Assembly (NCBI RefSeq): GCF_006517395.1
Contig: NZ_VDCY01000005.1
Location: 116,523-180,522, forward strand
Reading direction: 5' to 3'
DNA from: Terrilactibacillus laevilacticus
GTDB lineage: Bacteria > Bacillota > Bacilli > Bacillales > Sporolactobacillaceae
Length of the DNA stretch: 64,000 nucleotides
The translations under genes and the position numbers were made by a program. How positions within the stretch are numbered: the stretch's first letter is position 1; the number at the start of each line of letters is the position of its first letter. A model generated the notes under the pieces. The model saw nothing but the letters and a program-made list of their open reading frames with translations, ran no database searches and was not told the DNA's origin. Shown here one piece after another: positions 45,337 through 54,476 of this stretch.

Positions 45337-45608
45337 TATTTAATTATAACAAAATATCGTATGACTATGTTAATAAAGTAAACTTTAATTGAGCTTTTAG
45401 AGCAGTTATCATGATTTGATTTAATTTCCTAATCTGTGAAGTGCAAGGTCCGTTATGTTTTATGTAGGCTTTATGCCCCTTACGACATTTCCCCTATTCA
45501 ATTTTTCCTAAACAAATGGCTATGTCTATTCATTCTTCTACAAAATTATATCCATCTTATGAGAGTTCTAAAATATGTCATGTAAGTAAGCTATTTACCA
45601 CGCTAGAA
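45337..45608. other. Intergenic spacer between repeats A10 and A11
   Basis: AT-rich, with no ORF, hairpin or repeat recognised apart from the aco terminator at its right edge. Confidence 0.4.
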
Positions 45609-45645
45609 AAAGAGCAGGCTATCTATAAAAGATAACCTGCCGTTT
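45609..45645 (-). terminator. Probable original terminator of the aco operon
   Basis: GCAGGTTATCT / AGATAGCCTGC stem with CTTTTTC tail on the minus strand. Removing repeat A11 and one target copy would put it about 10 bases past the acoC stop. Confidence 0.78.
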
Positions 45646-45658
45646 TTTAAACTATAAG

Positions 45659-45865
45659 AGCTTAGTTTCAAAAAGTTACCAAATGATTAGCTATGAATCT
45701 CGGCGCCCACTTGTTTTTCCGGTCCTCATGTAGCGGATACAAGAGGATCTTCAACTAAACGTCCTTTGGCTGGCGCTTAAAGCTACCACATCATGTGGAA
45801 TGCCGGTCCAAAGAAAACAGCGCCGCTCTTAGCCTTCTTGCTTTTGTTATCTTTTTGAACACGTA
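45659..45865 (+). repeat. Family A repeat, copy A11 (long middle, short right), at the acoC stop codon
   Basis: 207 bp, plus orientation. Exact CTATAAG on both sides (45652-45658 and 45866-45872). The second copy contains the acoC stop codon (TAG on the minus strand at 45866-45868). Confidence 0.93.
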
Positions 45866-47149
45866 CTATAAGACAATTTTAAACGGTGTTTCCAGATACG
45901 TTTTTAGTGATGATAGGAAGTTACTTGCTGGAGAGCCATCAATAATTCGATGATCAAACGTTAAACTTAAAGGTAAGAATCGTCTCTTTTCGATCGTTTC
46001 ACCCACAAAAACGGCTTGGTCGTAAATGGATCCAATGCCAAGAATACCGACTTCAGGTGGATTAAGGACCGGTGTAAAAAAGGTAACACCTGACGTTCCT
46101 AAACTAGAAATCGTAAATGTTGAACCTGTCATTTCAGGACCAGCAAGCTTACCTTCACGTGCAGCGATGCTCATTTTTCTAATTCGTTTAGATACTTCAC
46201 TTAATGAAAGTGAATCTGCATCACGAATAACAGGAACCACTAGACCTTCGTTTAACGCAACAGCAATACCAAGATGGACTGATTCATATGTTGAAATATT
46301 GGTTCCATCAAAGGTACTATTCAAATTAGGATGCTTTTTCAATGCTAAAATCGTTGCTTTTGCTACGAAATCCGTAATCGTAAGTCTGACATCCTTTTCA
46401 TCTTGATACATTTCTCTCGCTTTTTTCTGAAATTGGATAAGTTCTGTGACATCCGCCGTCATTTGTATCGTTAATTGAGCAGCCTGCTGTAAGCTTTTGA
46501 GCATCCGATCACTTATCACTTTCCGCATGCCAGATATTGGTTTCACTTTTACACGATCATCACCTGCTATTCTTTTCTGAGGTTGGATGGCAGGCTCTTT
46601 ATCATTCATTGATTGTTGTATTGATGCTAGAGTCTTTATTTCTTTAGCTTTAGCCTCAATGAGTTTAAATACATCAGCTTTTGTTATACGGCCATGAGGC
46701 CCAGTTCCTGTTACTTCATGAACATCAATATTTGATTCTTTAGCTAGTTTTCTCGCAGCAGGTGATACGCGAAGCTTTAAGACGGGGCGTCCTGACGCAT
46801 TTTCATTTTTATCTGGCTTTGAATGATCTTCTGGTGCCATTTCTAGGGTAGGTTCTGCACTTGTTTCTGAATGGGCGACTTCGGGTTTAGCTGACTGATC
46901 AATAGATTCATTTTCAGCACCTATATACCCTATGGCTTCCCCTACTGGAACCGTATCATCTGGATCTGCATTGACTTTAAGTAGAATCCCATCACTGGGA
47001 GCCTCAACATCTTTTTCAATTTTATCAGAACTAATAACGACAACCGATTCACCTTTTTTTACTGGATCCCCGGCATGTTTCAGCCACTCAACAACTGTAC
47101 CTTCTGACATGCCCATACCAAGTTTAGGCATTACAATTTCGATAGCCAT
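45866..47149 (-). CDS. acoC: Acetoin dehydrogenase E2, dihydrolipoamide acetyltransferase
   Basis: 427-residue E2 core of the acetoin dehydrogenase complex. Lipoyl domain 1-78 with the lipoylated lysine in SSDKIEKDVEAP. An acidic linker is followed by an E3-binding domain (SPAARKLAKESNIDVHEVTG, about 128-165) and the catalytic domain with DHRIIDGSPASNF. ATG with AAAGGAGAG 9 bases upstream. acoL (E3) would normally follow; instead repeat A11 and a terminator do. Confidence 0.94.
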   Translation of the reverse strand: MAIEIVMPKLGMGMSEGTVVEWLKHAGDPVKKGESVVVISSDKIEKDVEAPSDGILLKVNADPDDTVPVGEAIGYIGAENESIDQSAKPEVAHSETSAEPTLEMAPEDHSKPDKNENASGRPVLKLRVSPAARKLAKESNIDVHEVTGTGPHGRITKADVFKLIEAKAKEIKTLASIQQSMNDKEPAIQPQKRIAGDDRVKVKPISGMRKVISDRMLKSLQQAAQLTIQMTADVTELIQFQKKAREMYQDEKDVRLTITDFVAKATILALKKHPNLNSTFDGTNISTYESVHLGIAVALNEGLVVPVIRDADSLSLSEVSKRIRKMSIAAREGKLAGPEMTGSTFTISSLGTSGVTFFTPVLNPPEVGILGIGSIYDQAVFVGETIEKRRFLPLSLTFDHRIIDGSPASNFLSSLKTYLETPFKIVL

Positions 47150-47189
47150 CCGTATTCACTCTCCTTTCAGTCAATGAAAAACAGTAAAA

Positions 47190-48224
47190 TCATTTGGAAG
47201 CAATCGAGTTATCCCCTATCATTTCCGCAAAAGCGGCCATGATTTTTTCAGGGTTAGGTAAATACAGATCCTCTAAAGACGGTGAAAAAGGAACAGGACT
47301 ATGAGGAGCCGTTATCATTTTGATCGGTGCATCTAAATAATCAAATCCTTTATCAACAACCATGGCTGAAATATCGGTTGCAACATTACATCTTGGATAA
47401 GCTTCATCTACAATAATAAGTCTGCCTGTTTTAGCTACCGAATCAAGAATAGTGTCTTCATCAAGTGGTGATAAACTTCTTGGATCAACAATTTCAGCTT
47501 CATACCCTTTTTTTGAAAGTTGATTCGCTGCTTTTAGAGCCGTATGGACTTGTTTACCAATGGCAACAATCGTTAGATCCTTGCCTTTCCGTTTAATGTC
47601 CGCTTTTCCTATTGGAATGGTATAGAATCCTTCATCAACCTCACCTTTCATGGTATATAACGTTTTATCTTCAAAAAAGATAACCGGGTCATCATCAAAG
47701 ATAGATGAGAGTAATAATCCTTTAGCATCATATGGTGTTGATGGCACGACCACTTTCAAGCCTGGTATGTGAGTAAACAACGCATAAAGGCTTTGAGAAT
47801 GTTGGGCAGCCGCACGATAACCCGCGCCATGCATCGTTCGAATGGTTAATGGCACCCGCGCTTTCCCTCCAAACATATAACGAAGTTTGGCTCCTTGGTT
47901 CATCACTTCATCTAAACAACTGCCGATAAAATCATTAAACATGAGTTCTGCAATAGGTCTAAGTCCTGTTGCAGCGGCAGTTACCGATGCCCCAATATAG
48001 CCTGCTTCTGCAATGGGTGTATCAATCACTCTGTTTCGGCCGAATTTTTCTACAATGCCTTGAGTAACCCCCATAACACCGCCCCATGCTTCTTGATCCT
48101 GCAAATGATCCACTTCTGCACCACCAGCCACATCTTCACCAATTAGAATCACGTCATTATCCTTATTCATCGCTAGTGTAATCGCTTCATTAATGGCTTT
48201 TGAAAATGTTAATTTCTTAGTCAT
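47190..48224 (-). CDS. acoB: Acetoin dehydrogenase E1 beta subunit
   Basis: 344-residue E1 beta, pairs with AcoA to bind thiamine diphosphate and decarboxylate acetoin. Start ATG 48224 (MTKKLTFSKAINEAIT), GGAGGTG 6 bases upstream. Signatures: DVILIGEDVAGGAEVDHLQD, DTPIAEAGYIGASVTAAATG, IEVVDPRSLSPLDEDTI-like segment AEIVDPRSLSPLDEDTILDS. 17 bases after acoA. Confidence 0.95.
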   Translation of the reverse strand: MTKKLTFSKAINEAITLAMNKDNDVILIGEDVAGGAEVDHLQDQEAWGGVMGVTQGIVEKFGRNRVIDTPIAEAGYIGASVTAAATGLRPIAELMFNDFIGSCLDEVMNQGAKLRYMFGGKARVPLTIRTMHGAGYRAAAQHSQSLYALFTHIPGLKVVVPSTPYDAKGLLLSSIFDDDPVIFFEDKTLYTMKGEVDEGFYTIPIGKADIKRKGKDLTIVAIGKQVHTALKAANQLSKKGYEAEIVDPRSLSPLDEDTILDSVAKTGRLIIVDEAYPRCNVATDISAMVVDKGFDYLDAPIKMITAPHSPVPFSPSLEDLYLPNPEKIMAAFAEMIGDNSIASK

Positions 48225-48240
48225 TTCATTCACCTCCGAA

Positions 48241-49236
48241 TTATTCGTATGAAACATAGACGTCTTTTGTAAGCTCACTAGCATCTGGCAATGGACTTTC
48301 TTCGCCAAATTTAACGGAATGCTCTATAGCCTTTTTCACGCTATCTTCTATAGCATCAAGATCTTCTTTTGTTGCTAAATTGTTTGCCAATGCATAATCT
48401 TTAAACCGTTTGATGCAATCATTATGGTCACGTTGCTCCACTTTTTCTTTGTCGTTTTTATACGTTTGAGCATCACCTTCAAAGTGACCATAATCCCGAT
48501 ACGTTTTACATTCGATTAAGGTAGGTCCTTCTCCATTTCTAGCTCTTTTTACCGCTCGTTCAGCAGCTTCATACACTGCTAATAAGTCTTTCCCATCGAC
48601 AATTTCGCCTGGTATGTTATAGCCAGCTGCGCGATCAGCAATATTCGTACAGCTCGAAGCATATTCAAAAGTGGAGGCTTCGCCATAGCCGTTATTTTCT
48701 GCGACAAAAATAACAGGTAAGTTCCAAATGGCTGCCATGTTGATTCCTTCGTGAAACGTTCCATGGTTATTCGCCCCATCTCCAAAGAAACACACGGCAA
48801 CATGATCGGTTTTTTTCACCTTAGCTGTGAGACCTGCACCGACAGCCAATGGAAAACCACCGCCAACAATGCCATTTGCTCCAAGCATCCCTTTTTCAAT
48901 ATCCGCGATGTGCATGGAACCGCCTTTACCTTTACACAGTCCTGTGGATTTTCCATATATTTCAGCCATCATGCCATCTAAATCACACCCCTTGGCGATA
49001 CAATGACCATGTCCCCTATGTGTACTCGTAATACTGTCTTGATCAGTCAAGTGTGCACATACGCCGACTGCAACAGCCTCTTCACCTGCATAAAGGTGAA
49101 CAAAACCTGGTAACTCGCCTTTCGCAAATATGTCATGGACCATTTCTTCAAATTCCCGGATTTCAACCATTTTTCTATACATCCACTTCGCCTTTTCACT
49201 CGTTAAGCTTGCTAAAATTGATTTAGAGGTTCCCAT
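48241..49236 (-). CDS. acoA: Acetoin dehydrogenase E1 alpha subunit (TPP-dependent)
   Basis: 331-residue E1 alpha. Thiamine diphosphate motif GDGANNHGTFHEGINMAAIW ending in NN of VAENNGYGEAS; phosphorylation-loop-like DYGHFEGD; HLYAGEEAVAVGVCAHL at the N-terminal side. First gene of the operon, read from the sigma-54 promoter at 49293. With acoB and acoC it cleaves acetoin to acetaldehyde and acetyl-CoA, a stationary-phase carbon source. Confidence 0.95.
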   Translation of the reverse strand: MGTSKSILASLTSEKAKWMYRKMVEIREFEEMVHDIFAKGELPGFVHLYAGEEAVAVGVCAHLTDQDSITSTHRGHGHCIAKGCDLDGMMAEIYGKSTGLCKGKGGSMHIADIEKGMLGANGIVGGGFPLAVGAGLTAKVKKTDHVAVCFFGDGANNHGTFHEGINMAAIWNLPVIFVAENNGYGEASTFEYASSCTNIADRAAGYNIPGEIVDGKDLLAVYEAAERAVKRARNGEGPTLIECKTYRDYGHFEGDAQTYKNDKEKVEQRDHNDCIKRFKDYALANNLATKEDLDAIEDSVKKAIEHSVKFGEESPLPDASELTKDVYVSYE

Positions 49237-49292
49237 ATTTTCCTTCCTCCTAGTCCATTTTTAGATCTCCTGTTAGATATTACACCGAATAG

Positions 49293-49309
49293 ATGCAAGA
49301 TCGATGCCA
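49293..49309 (-). promoter_or_regulatory. Sigma-54 (SigL) promoter of acoABC
   Basis: TGGCATCGATCTTGCAT on the minus strand fits TGGCAN-N5-TTGCW with correct spacing of GG and GC. The upstream gene acoR encodes the matching activator. Confidence 0.9.
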
Positions 49310-49313
49310 AAAA

Positions 49314-49327
49314 AGTAAGCGTTTTCA
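49314..49327 (-). promoter_or_regulatory. cre site (CcpA) upstream of the aco promoter
   Basis: TGAAAACGCTTACT matches TGWAANCGNTNWCA at 13 of 14 positions. It lies 4 bases upstream of the -24 element; B. subtilis acoABCL is under glucose repression. Confidence 0.75.
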
Positions 49328-49380
49328 TATTCCGTGTTTTCTCTGTTTTCTAGACCTTTAACTTTAATAATTTAGAAAAA

Positions 49381-49419
49381 ATGAGAATGGTGTCTCATTT
49401 TTTCTCATTCTTTCTCATT
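49381..49419 (-). promoter_or_regulatory. Candidate AcoR upstream activating sites
   Basis: Three AATGAGA direct copies in 28 bases and one inverted TTCTCATT (minus strand), centred about 95 bases upstream of the expected start. Repeated sites at this distance fit an enhancer-binding protein. Confidence 0.55.
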
Positions 49420-49443
49420 TAAGTCAGGGTGCCCTAATACTGA

Positions 49444-51300
49444 CTACAAGTCATATTTTCGCAATTTACGATAAAGAGTACTCTTTGGCATATCTAATAT
49501 CACTGCTGCCTCTCTTACCTTCCCATTAACCTGTTTCAAGGCCTCGATAATACGGTCTTTCTCTAATTGATCCCGAAAGGCTTTTGGTGAATCAGCAGAT
49601 GAATGAATACGACCTTGTTCACTCTTTATTTCTCCTTCTTTTGAAAAAAAATAATCTTCTAGATTTAAGTCAGAAGGAAGATGATCACCATAGGTAACTT
49701 TTAATCTTTCCAAAACATTCATCAATTCTCGAATGTTACCTGGCCAGGTATAATCCATAAACTGAGCTAAAATAGATTTCGAAAAAATAGCAGCGTTCCA
49801 TCCTCCCTTTTTAGAAAAGTCATCTATGAATGCCTGAATATCCTCTTTCCTATCTCGAAGAGCAGGTAGATTTATTGGAAAAACATAGAGTCGATAATAT
49901 AAATCTTCACGCCACTGACCTTGTTTCACTAATGTTTTTAAATGATGATGTGTTGCTGTAATAATTCGAATATTGATGGGGATTGGTTTTGTACTTCCAA
50001 TAGGAATAATCTCTTTTTCTTGGATCACGCGAAGAAGAGCTGTTTGCACTTCATAAGAAATATCCCCAATTTCATCGAGAAATAAAGTCCCACCATTGGC
50101 CTGTTCAAAATATCCTTTATGTCCATTACGCTTAGCCCCCGTATAAGCACCACCTACATAACCGAATAATTCACTACTAAGTAGATCTTTTGGAATAACG
50201 CCACAATTTATCGCAATAAAAGGGCGATCAGCTCGATGGCTATTTTCATGGATCGCATGTGCCATCATTTCCTTTCCAGTACCTGTCTCACCACTAATAT
50301 GTACCGTAACATCCTCTTTTGCTGCTTGATGCGCTAACATAAGAACTTTTTTAAATGAGTGACTGGTTCCTTTAACCCCATCGAAATGAAAGTGATCTGG
50401 ATGAGTTTGCGTTTTTGATGAAGTTCCGTTTTCTTGTAAAGACAAGGTCATTTCATAGCCAATAACACCCTCATGGTCTGATGAATAGACCTTTTTTTTG
50501 GATTCAACGATATAAGAACTTTTTTGCAGATAATTTATAGATTGATTTATATATTTATTAGCTTCTTTTCGCATAGGAGGTGAAACCCATTTGATGATAT
50601 CACTCTGATCGCATAACACTTGATATGGATGTTGATTGGCAGTGAACTTGGAGTTGATTTTACTGAGTAATTCAAGCGAATCTAAAGCTATCTGCTTCTC
50701 AAGGTAAAGTTCGATATGACAAGCCATTAACTTAATCATCGGAATAAGGACTGATACATTTCGATCTTCTTCTCCAAAGGAAGCATTAAAAATTCCAATG
50801 ATTTGTCCCTTTGGGTTACGAATGGGTACCGCAGAACATACCCAACTTTGTGAAGCAATGGCATAGTGTTCAGTCCGACGAATGGTAATGGCCTCTTCAA
50901 TTTTTAGAGCTGTTCCTATGGCATTCGTCCCAACAGTGTCCTCTGTCCAAGATACCCCTTCTACAAATCGAATGGTCTTTGCTTTCTCCATTCCTTCCGA
51001 ATTTCCACCTGTTTTAAGAATATAGCCTTCCTCATCAGCAAGGATAAAAATGACATTTGATGCTGAGTAAAGGGGTTCTAATTGATCTAACAAACTTTGA
51101 AAAGCCGTTAACAAGGTCTTGTGATCGACCTGTCTGTTTCGCAATTCGTCATGTGTTAATATGACTTGACCCATTCCTTTGTAAGGATCAACGCCTTTAT
51201 TCCGACAGCGCTTCCAAGACTCTGCAATACAGCCTCTTATGTGGCGTTGATCAAGTTGTCCTTCTCGAATAAAGCGATGCCAAAATTCATTTTTCAACAT
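49444..51300 (-). CDS. acoR: Sigma-54-dependent transcriptional activator AcoR
   Basis: 618-residue enhancer-binding protein (ATG 51300; an in-frame GTG is at 51312). N-terminal GAF sensor (about 60-190, WTEDTVGTNAIGTALKIEEA), a second sensor-like region, then the AAA+ domain: Walker A GETGTGKE, the sigma-54 contact loop GAYTGA (a variant of GAFTGA), Walker B GGTLFLDEIG, arginine fingers. A Fis-type helix-turn-helix ends the protein (REAAVILDMPKSTLYRKLRK). It lies directly upstream of acoA in the same direction, whereas in B. subtilis acoR follows acoL. Confidence 0.93.
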   Translation of the reverse strand: MLKNEFWHRFIREGQLDQRHIRGCIAESWKRCRNKGVDPYKGMGQVILTHDELRNRQVDHKTLLTAFQSLLDQLEPLYSASNVIFILADEEGYILKTGGNSEGMEKAKTIRFVEGVSWTEDTVGTNAIGTALKIEEAITIRRTEHYAIASQSWVCSAVPIRNPKGQIIGIFNASFGEEDRNVSVLIPMIKLMACHIELYLEKQIALDSLELLSKINSKFTANQHPYQVLCDQSDIIKWVSPPMRKEANKYINQSINYLQKSSYIVESKKKVYSSDHEGVIGYEMTLSLQENGTSSKTQTHPDHFHFDGVKGTSHSFKKVLMLAHQAAKEDVTVHISGETGTGKEMMAHAIHENSHRADRPFIAINCGVIPKDLLSSELFGYVGGAYTGAKRNGHKGYFEQANGGTLFLDEIGDISYEVQTALLRVIQEKEIIPIGSTKPIPINIRIITATHHHLKTLVKQGQWREDLYYRLYVFPINLPALRDRKEDIQAFIDDFSKKGGWNAAIFSKSILAQFMDYTWPGNIRELMNVLERLKVTYGDHLPSDLNLEDYFFSKEGEIKSEQGRIHSSADSPKAFRDQLEKDRIIEALKQVNGKVREAAVILDMPKSTLYRKLRKYDL

Positions 51301-51427
51301 GACTTTTCCCACGCTTTCTGCTTATATAGTTTTATTTTATATCAAAACTATTGATAACGCTTTCTTTGAGCCTTGGTGTTTCATTTCATTTCCCCTATTG
51401 TTCAGCTTTTTAAATTTTCTCTATCTA

Positions 51428-51707
51428 TGCGTGTTCAAAAAGGTGACAAATGAAAAGGGTTACTGGCTAAGTACGCTGGCATCCTGCAAGAAACGCCAGT
51501 ACTAGCCCGTCCTGGGCGTCGGAGGCTAAGAGCGGACAAGTTTTCTTTGGACTGGCATTTCACATGATGTGGTAGCTTCAGGCGCCCGCCACAGGACGTG
51601 AGCGATTTTAGCCAGCGATCCTCTCGTATCCACTACATGAGGACCGGGAAAAACGAGTGGGCGCCGAGATTCGCAGCTTATCATTTGGTGACTTTTTAAA
51701 GCAACCT
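51428..51707 (-). repeat. Family A repeat, copy A12 (long form)
   Basis: 280 bp, minus orientation, between divergent acoR and coaA. Exact CTATCTA at 51421-51427 and 51708-51714, part of a shared 10-mer CTCTATCTAT. Confidence 0.93.
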
Positions 51708-51778
51708 CTATCTATATATGGTACAATGAACTGAATCTATACCATGGTGTCAAATGTTAAAGAGAGGTGATGAATAAA

Positions 51779-52684
51779 ATGAACTTTCTAGACGATAATT
51801 ATCTCACTTTTAATGATCAAGACTGGAACAGCAGGATACAAAAAGAACCTTTTCCAATAACACTAGATCAACTTCCTATTAAAATCAGTGATGCTCAAAA
51901 ACAAGCCTATCTTTTTATAAGTACATATATTTCCATACAATATCAGCATTGGGCTAAACAACAAAAACATATTGACGAATACTTAACAAAGCAACATTCC
52001 CACCATACTTATATTATTGGGCTTGCTGGTGGTGTAGCTGTCGGAAAAACAACAACAGCGACTCTATTAAAAAGTTATCTTACACAGCTCCTGCAAACAG
52101 ATAATATAAAAATTGTATCTACCGATAACTTCTTACTTTCGAACGCTAAACTTCATGAAAAAGGATTAATGGAGCGCAAGGGATTTCCTGAAAGCTATGA
52201 TATAAAAGCACTCTTACATTTTCTTAATCAAGTAAAATTAGGGAAAAAAAACATTCAGGTACCGATCTATTCGCACCAAACGTATGATGTTTCACCCGAT
52301 ACGTCCCGTCAGATGACATCTCCATCTGTGCTGATCCTCGAAGGAATTAACGTCCTTGAACGTACGCCGTCAGAAACCGTAACGATAACCGATTTTCTTA
52401 ATCACTCCTTATATATTGATGCACCTGAAACTATGGCAATTAAATGGTATTGGAACCGAGTTAGCCGGCTTTATGAAAAAGCCAAAGAAGATGAAACTTC
52501 TTATTTTAAACGATTCAGTGCACTCACACGTGAGGAATTTGAACAGGTTGCCATGCAAACCTGGGATCGAATTAATAGACCGAATTTAAAACAATACATT
52601 TCGCCCACAAAAAACCGAGCAAATATGATCATTTCAAAAGGTCTTAATCATCAGATTGAACAAATCCATATTAAGAAATACTGA
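51779..52684 (+). CDS. coaA: Pantothenate kinase, type I
   Basis: 301-residue kinase for the first step of coenzyme A synthesis. P-loop GLAGGVAVGKTTTATLL, then STDNFLLSNAKLHEKGLMER KGFPESYD and the RLYEKAKEDETSYFKRF lid. ATG 51779 chosen from the GAGGTGA site 8 bases upstream; ATG 51770 is too close. Homologue of B. subtilis coaA (yqjS). Confidence 0.94.
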   Translation: MNFLDDNYLTFNDQDWNSRIQKEPFPITLDQLPIKISDAQKQAYLFISTYISIQYQHWAKQQKHIDEYLTKQHSHHTYIIGLAGGVAVGKTTTATLLKSYLTQLLQTDNIKIVSTDNFLLSNAKLHEKGLMERKGFPESYDIKALLHFLNQVKLGKKNIQVPIYSHQTYDVSPDTSRQMTSPSVLILEGINVLERTPSETVTITDFLNHSLYIDAPETMAIKWYWNRVSRLYEKAKEDETSYFKRFSALTREEFEQVAMQTWDRINRPNLKQYISPTKNRANMIISKGLNHQIEQIHIKKY

Positions 52685-52687
52685 CTT

Positions 52688-52714
52688 AAAAGTCCCATTT
52701 GAGGGGCTTTTATT
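52688..52714 (+). terminator. Terminator of coaA
   Basis: AAAAGTCCC / GGGGCTTTT stem followed by ATTTATT, directly after the stop. Confidence 0.78.
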
Positions 52715-52838
52715 TATTATTTGGTTATTATAGGTGCTCTATCTAGGTTTAACTCATTTTACAAAATTAGTGTAGTCATTAGACGATTACGTCCGTTACT
52801 TCATTATTTTAATAACTCTCTTCATCTAATAATTACCA

Positions 52839-52868
52839 TTGAATATAGAACAAACATTTGTATATAAT
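52839..52868 (+). promoter_or_regulatory. Sigma-A promoter of the Y-family polymerase gene
   Basis: TTGAAT (52839-52844), 18-bp spacer, TATAAT (52863-52868). An SOS box follows at the start site. Confidence 0.7.
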
Positions 52869-52873
52869 AAGTA

Positions 52874-52887
52874 AGAACAAATGTTCT
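52874..52887 (+). promoter_or_regulatory. LexA (SOS) box
   Basis: AGAACAAATGTTCT, a perfect palindrome with the GAAC-N4-GTTC core of the Bacillus LexA site. It lies just downstream of the -10 box. A weaker AGAACAAACATTTG lies between -35 and -10. Confidence 0.8.
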
Positions 52888-52913
52888 TCACTAATTTGGA
52901 ATGAGGTTATGAC

Positions 52914-54143
52914 ATGACTAAAGTTATTTTTCTCGTCGACATGCAATCATTCTATGCATCAGTTGAGAAAGCAGATCATCCTACGCTAATGAAACGTCCT
53001 GTTATTGTCTCTGGTGATCCAAAACGACGCAGTGGTATTATTTTAGCGGCATGTCCAATGGCAAAATCCTTTGGTGTGAGGACAACAGAAGCTCTTTGGG
53101 AGGCAAAACAAAAATGTCCACAAGCTGTCGTCTTACGTCCGCATATGCAGCGTTATATCGATGTATCTCTTTCTATAACATCCATTTTTGAACAATTTAC
53201 AGATCTTGTTGAAATTTATTCGATTGATGAACAATTCTTAGATGTGACTGGAAGCACTCGATTATTCGGGGAGCCTAAGTCCATTGCCAAACAAATTCAA
53301 AAAATGATTTTTGATGAGATTGGTGTGCATGCCCGAATAGGAATTGGTCCTAACAAAATTCTAGCAAAAATGGCATGTGACCATTTTGCAAAAAAAAGGG
53401 AATCGGGTATTTTTGAACTTAATCATAAGAATATGCAGAGGTATTTATGGCCACTACCAATTAAAAAACTATTTGGGGTTGGCTCACGTATGGAATATAA
53501 CTTGAGAAGTATGGGAATTCGTAAAATCGGACACCTTGCAAATTTTTCTTTGGATATTTTGAAAAAACGCTGGGGAATTAATGGGGAAGTTCTATGGCAA
53601 ACAGCAAATGGTATTGACGATTCACCCGTCACAGTTCAAACTCATCAAAAACAAAAAGCGATTGGTCATCATATGACTCTTCCTTATGATTATGGCACAC
53701 GAAAAGAGATCCTTGTCATTTTACTTGAGTTAAGCGAAGAGGTTGCCCGTCGTACCCGAGCCAAGCAAGTTATGGGTAATACCGTGTCCATTGGTGTTCA
53801 AGGTGCAAATTTTGATTCGCCTACGGGATTTTATCGGCAAGTTAAACTCCCCTTTCCTACAAATTTTGGGATGGATATTTTTAGAGCAGCTCTCCAACTC
53901 TTTGATCAGTACTGGGATGGCCTGCCGATTCGTGGAACCAGCATCACTTTATCTAACCTTCAATCAGCCCATCAATACCAAATTGATTTGTTTGGTGATC
54001 TTGTCAAAAAAGAACGGCTTAGTGAAGCTATGGACGCCATGTATTCAAAGTATGGATCAACGGCTATCATTAGAGCTTCTTCATTAACAAACGCAGGACA
54101 AGTCTTTGTCCGTTCTCAAAAAATTGGTGGCCATGATAAATAA
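52914..54143 (+). CDS. polYB: Y-family DNA polymerase (PolY2/YqjW-UvrX type)
   Basis: 409-residue translesion polymerase. Catalytic carboxylates in VDMQSFYASVEKA and IYSIDEQFLDVTGS; thumb with VGSRMEYNLRSMGI; little-finger domain to the C-terminus. Gln in DMQSFY and DEQFLD mark the YqjW/UvrX branch rather than DinB/YqjH (DMDAFF, DEAYLD). The SOS box fits damage-induced expression, as for yqjW. No C-terminal clamp motif was identified by eye. Confidence 0.88.
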   Translation: MTKVIFLVDMQSFYASVEKADHPTLMKRPVIVSGDPKRRSGIILAACPMAKSFGVRTTEALWEAKQKCPQAVVLRPHMQRYIDVSLSITSIFEQFTDLVEIYSIDEQFLDVTGSTRLFGEPKSIAKQIQKMIFDEIGVHARIGIGPNKILAKMACDHFAKKRESGIFELNHKNMQRYLWPLPIKKLFGVGSRMEYNLRSMGIRKIGHLANFSLDILKKRWGINGEVLWQTANGIDDSPVTVQTHQKQKAIGHHMTLPYDYGTRKEILVILLELSEEVARRTRAKQVMGNTVSIGVQGANFDSPTGFYRQVKLPFPTNFGMDIFRAALQLFDQYWDGLPIRGTSITLSNLQSAHQYQIDLFGDLVKKERLSEAMDAMYSKYGSTAIIRASSLTNAGQVFVRSQKIGGHDK

Positions 54144-54215
54144 AATGAGGATGGAAAAAAATCGCACAGAATGAGTCAATTTCAGTCAGTATTAAAATTT
54201 TAGTCACACTACAGA

Positions 54216-54254
54216 AAAAAAGTTGCTATCTACAAAAGATAGCAACTTTTCTTT
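54216..54254. terminator. Terminator serving the polymerase gene and probably livF
   Basis: AAAAGTTGCTATC / GATAGCAACTTTT perfect stem, T-runs on both sides. Removing repeat A13 would put it directly after the livF stop. Confidence 0.88.
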
Positions 54255-54257
54255 AAG

Positions 54258-54474
54258 TTCGTGTTCAAAAAGGTAGCAAACTAGAAGCAAGAAGGAAAAG
54301 AGCGGCCCCGTTTTCTTTGGACCGGCATTTCACATGATGTGCTGGCTTCAGGCGCCAGCCACAGGACGTGAGCGATCTTAATTGAGGATCCTCTTGTTAC
54401 TGCTATATGAGGACCGGAAAAAACAAGCGGGCACCGAGATTCGTAGCCAATCATTTGGTGACTTTTTGAACAAC
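54258..54474 (-). repeat. Family A repeat, copy A13 (long middle, short right), at the livF stop codon
   Basis: 217 bp, minus orientation. Exact CTTTAAG at 54251-54257 and 54475-54481; the latter contains the livF stop (TAA on the minus strand at 54477-54479). Confidence 0.93.
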
Positions 54475-54476
54475 CT

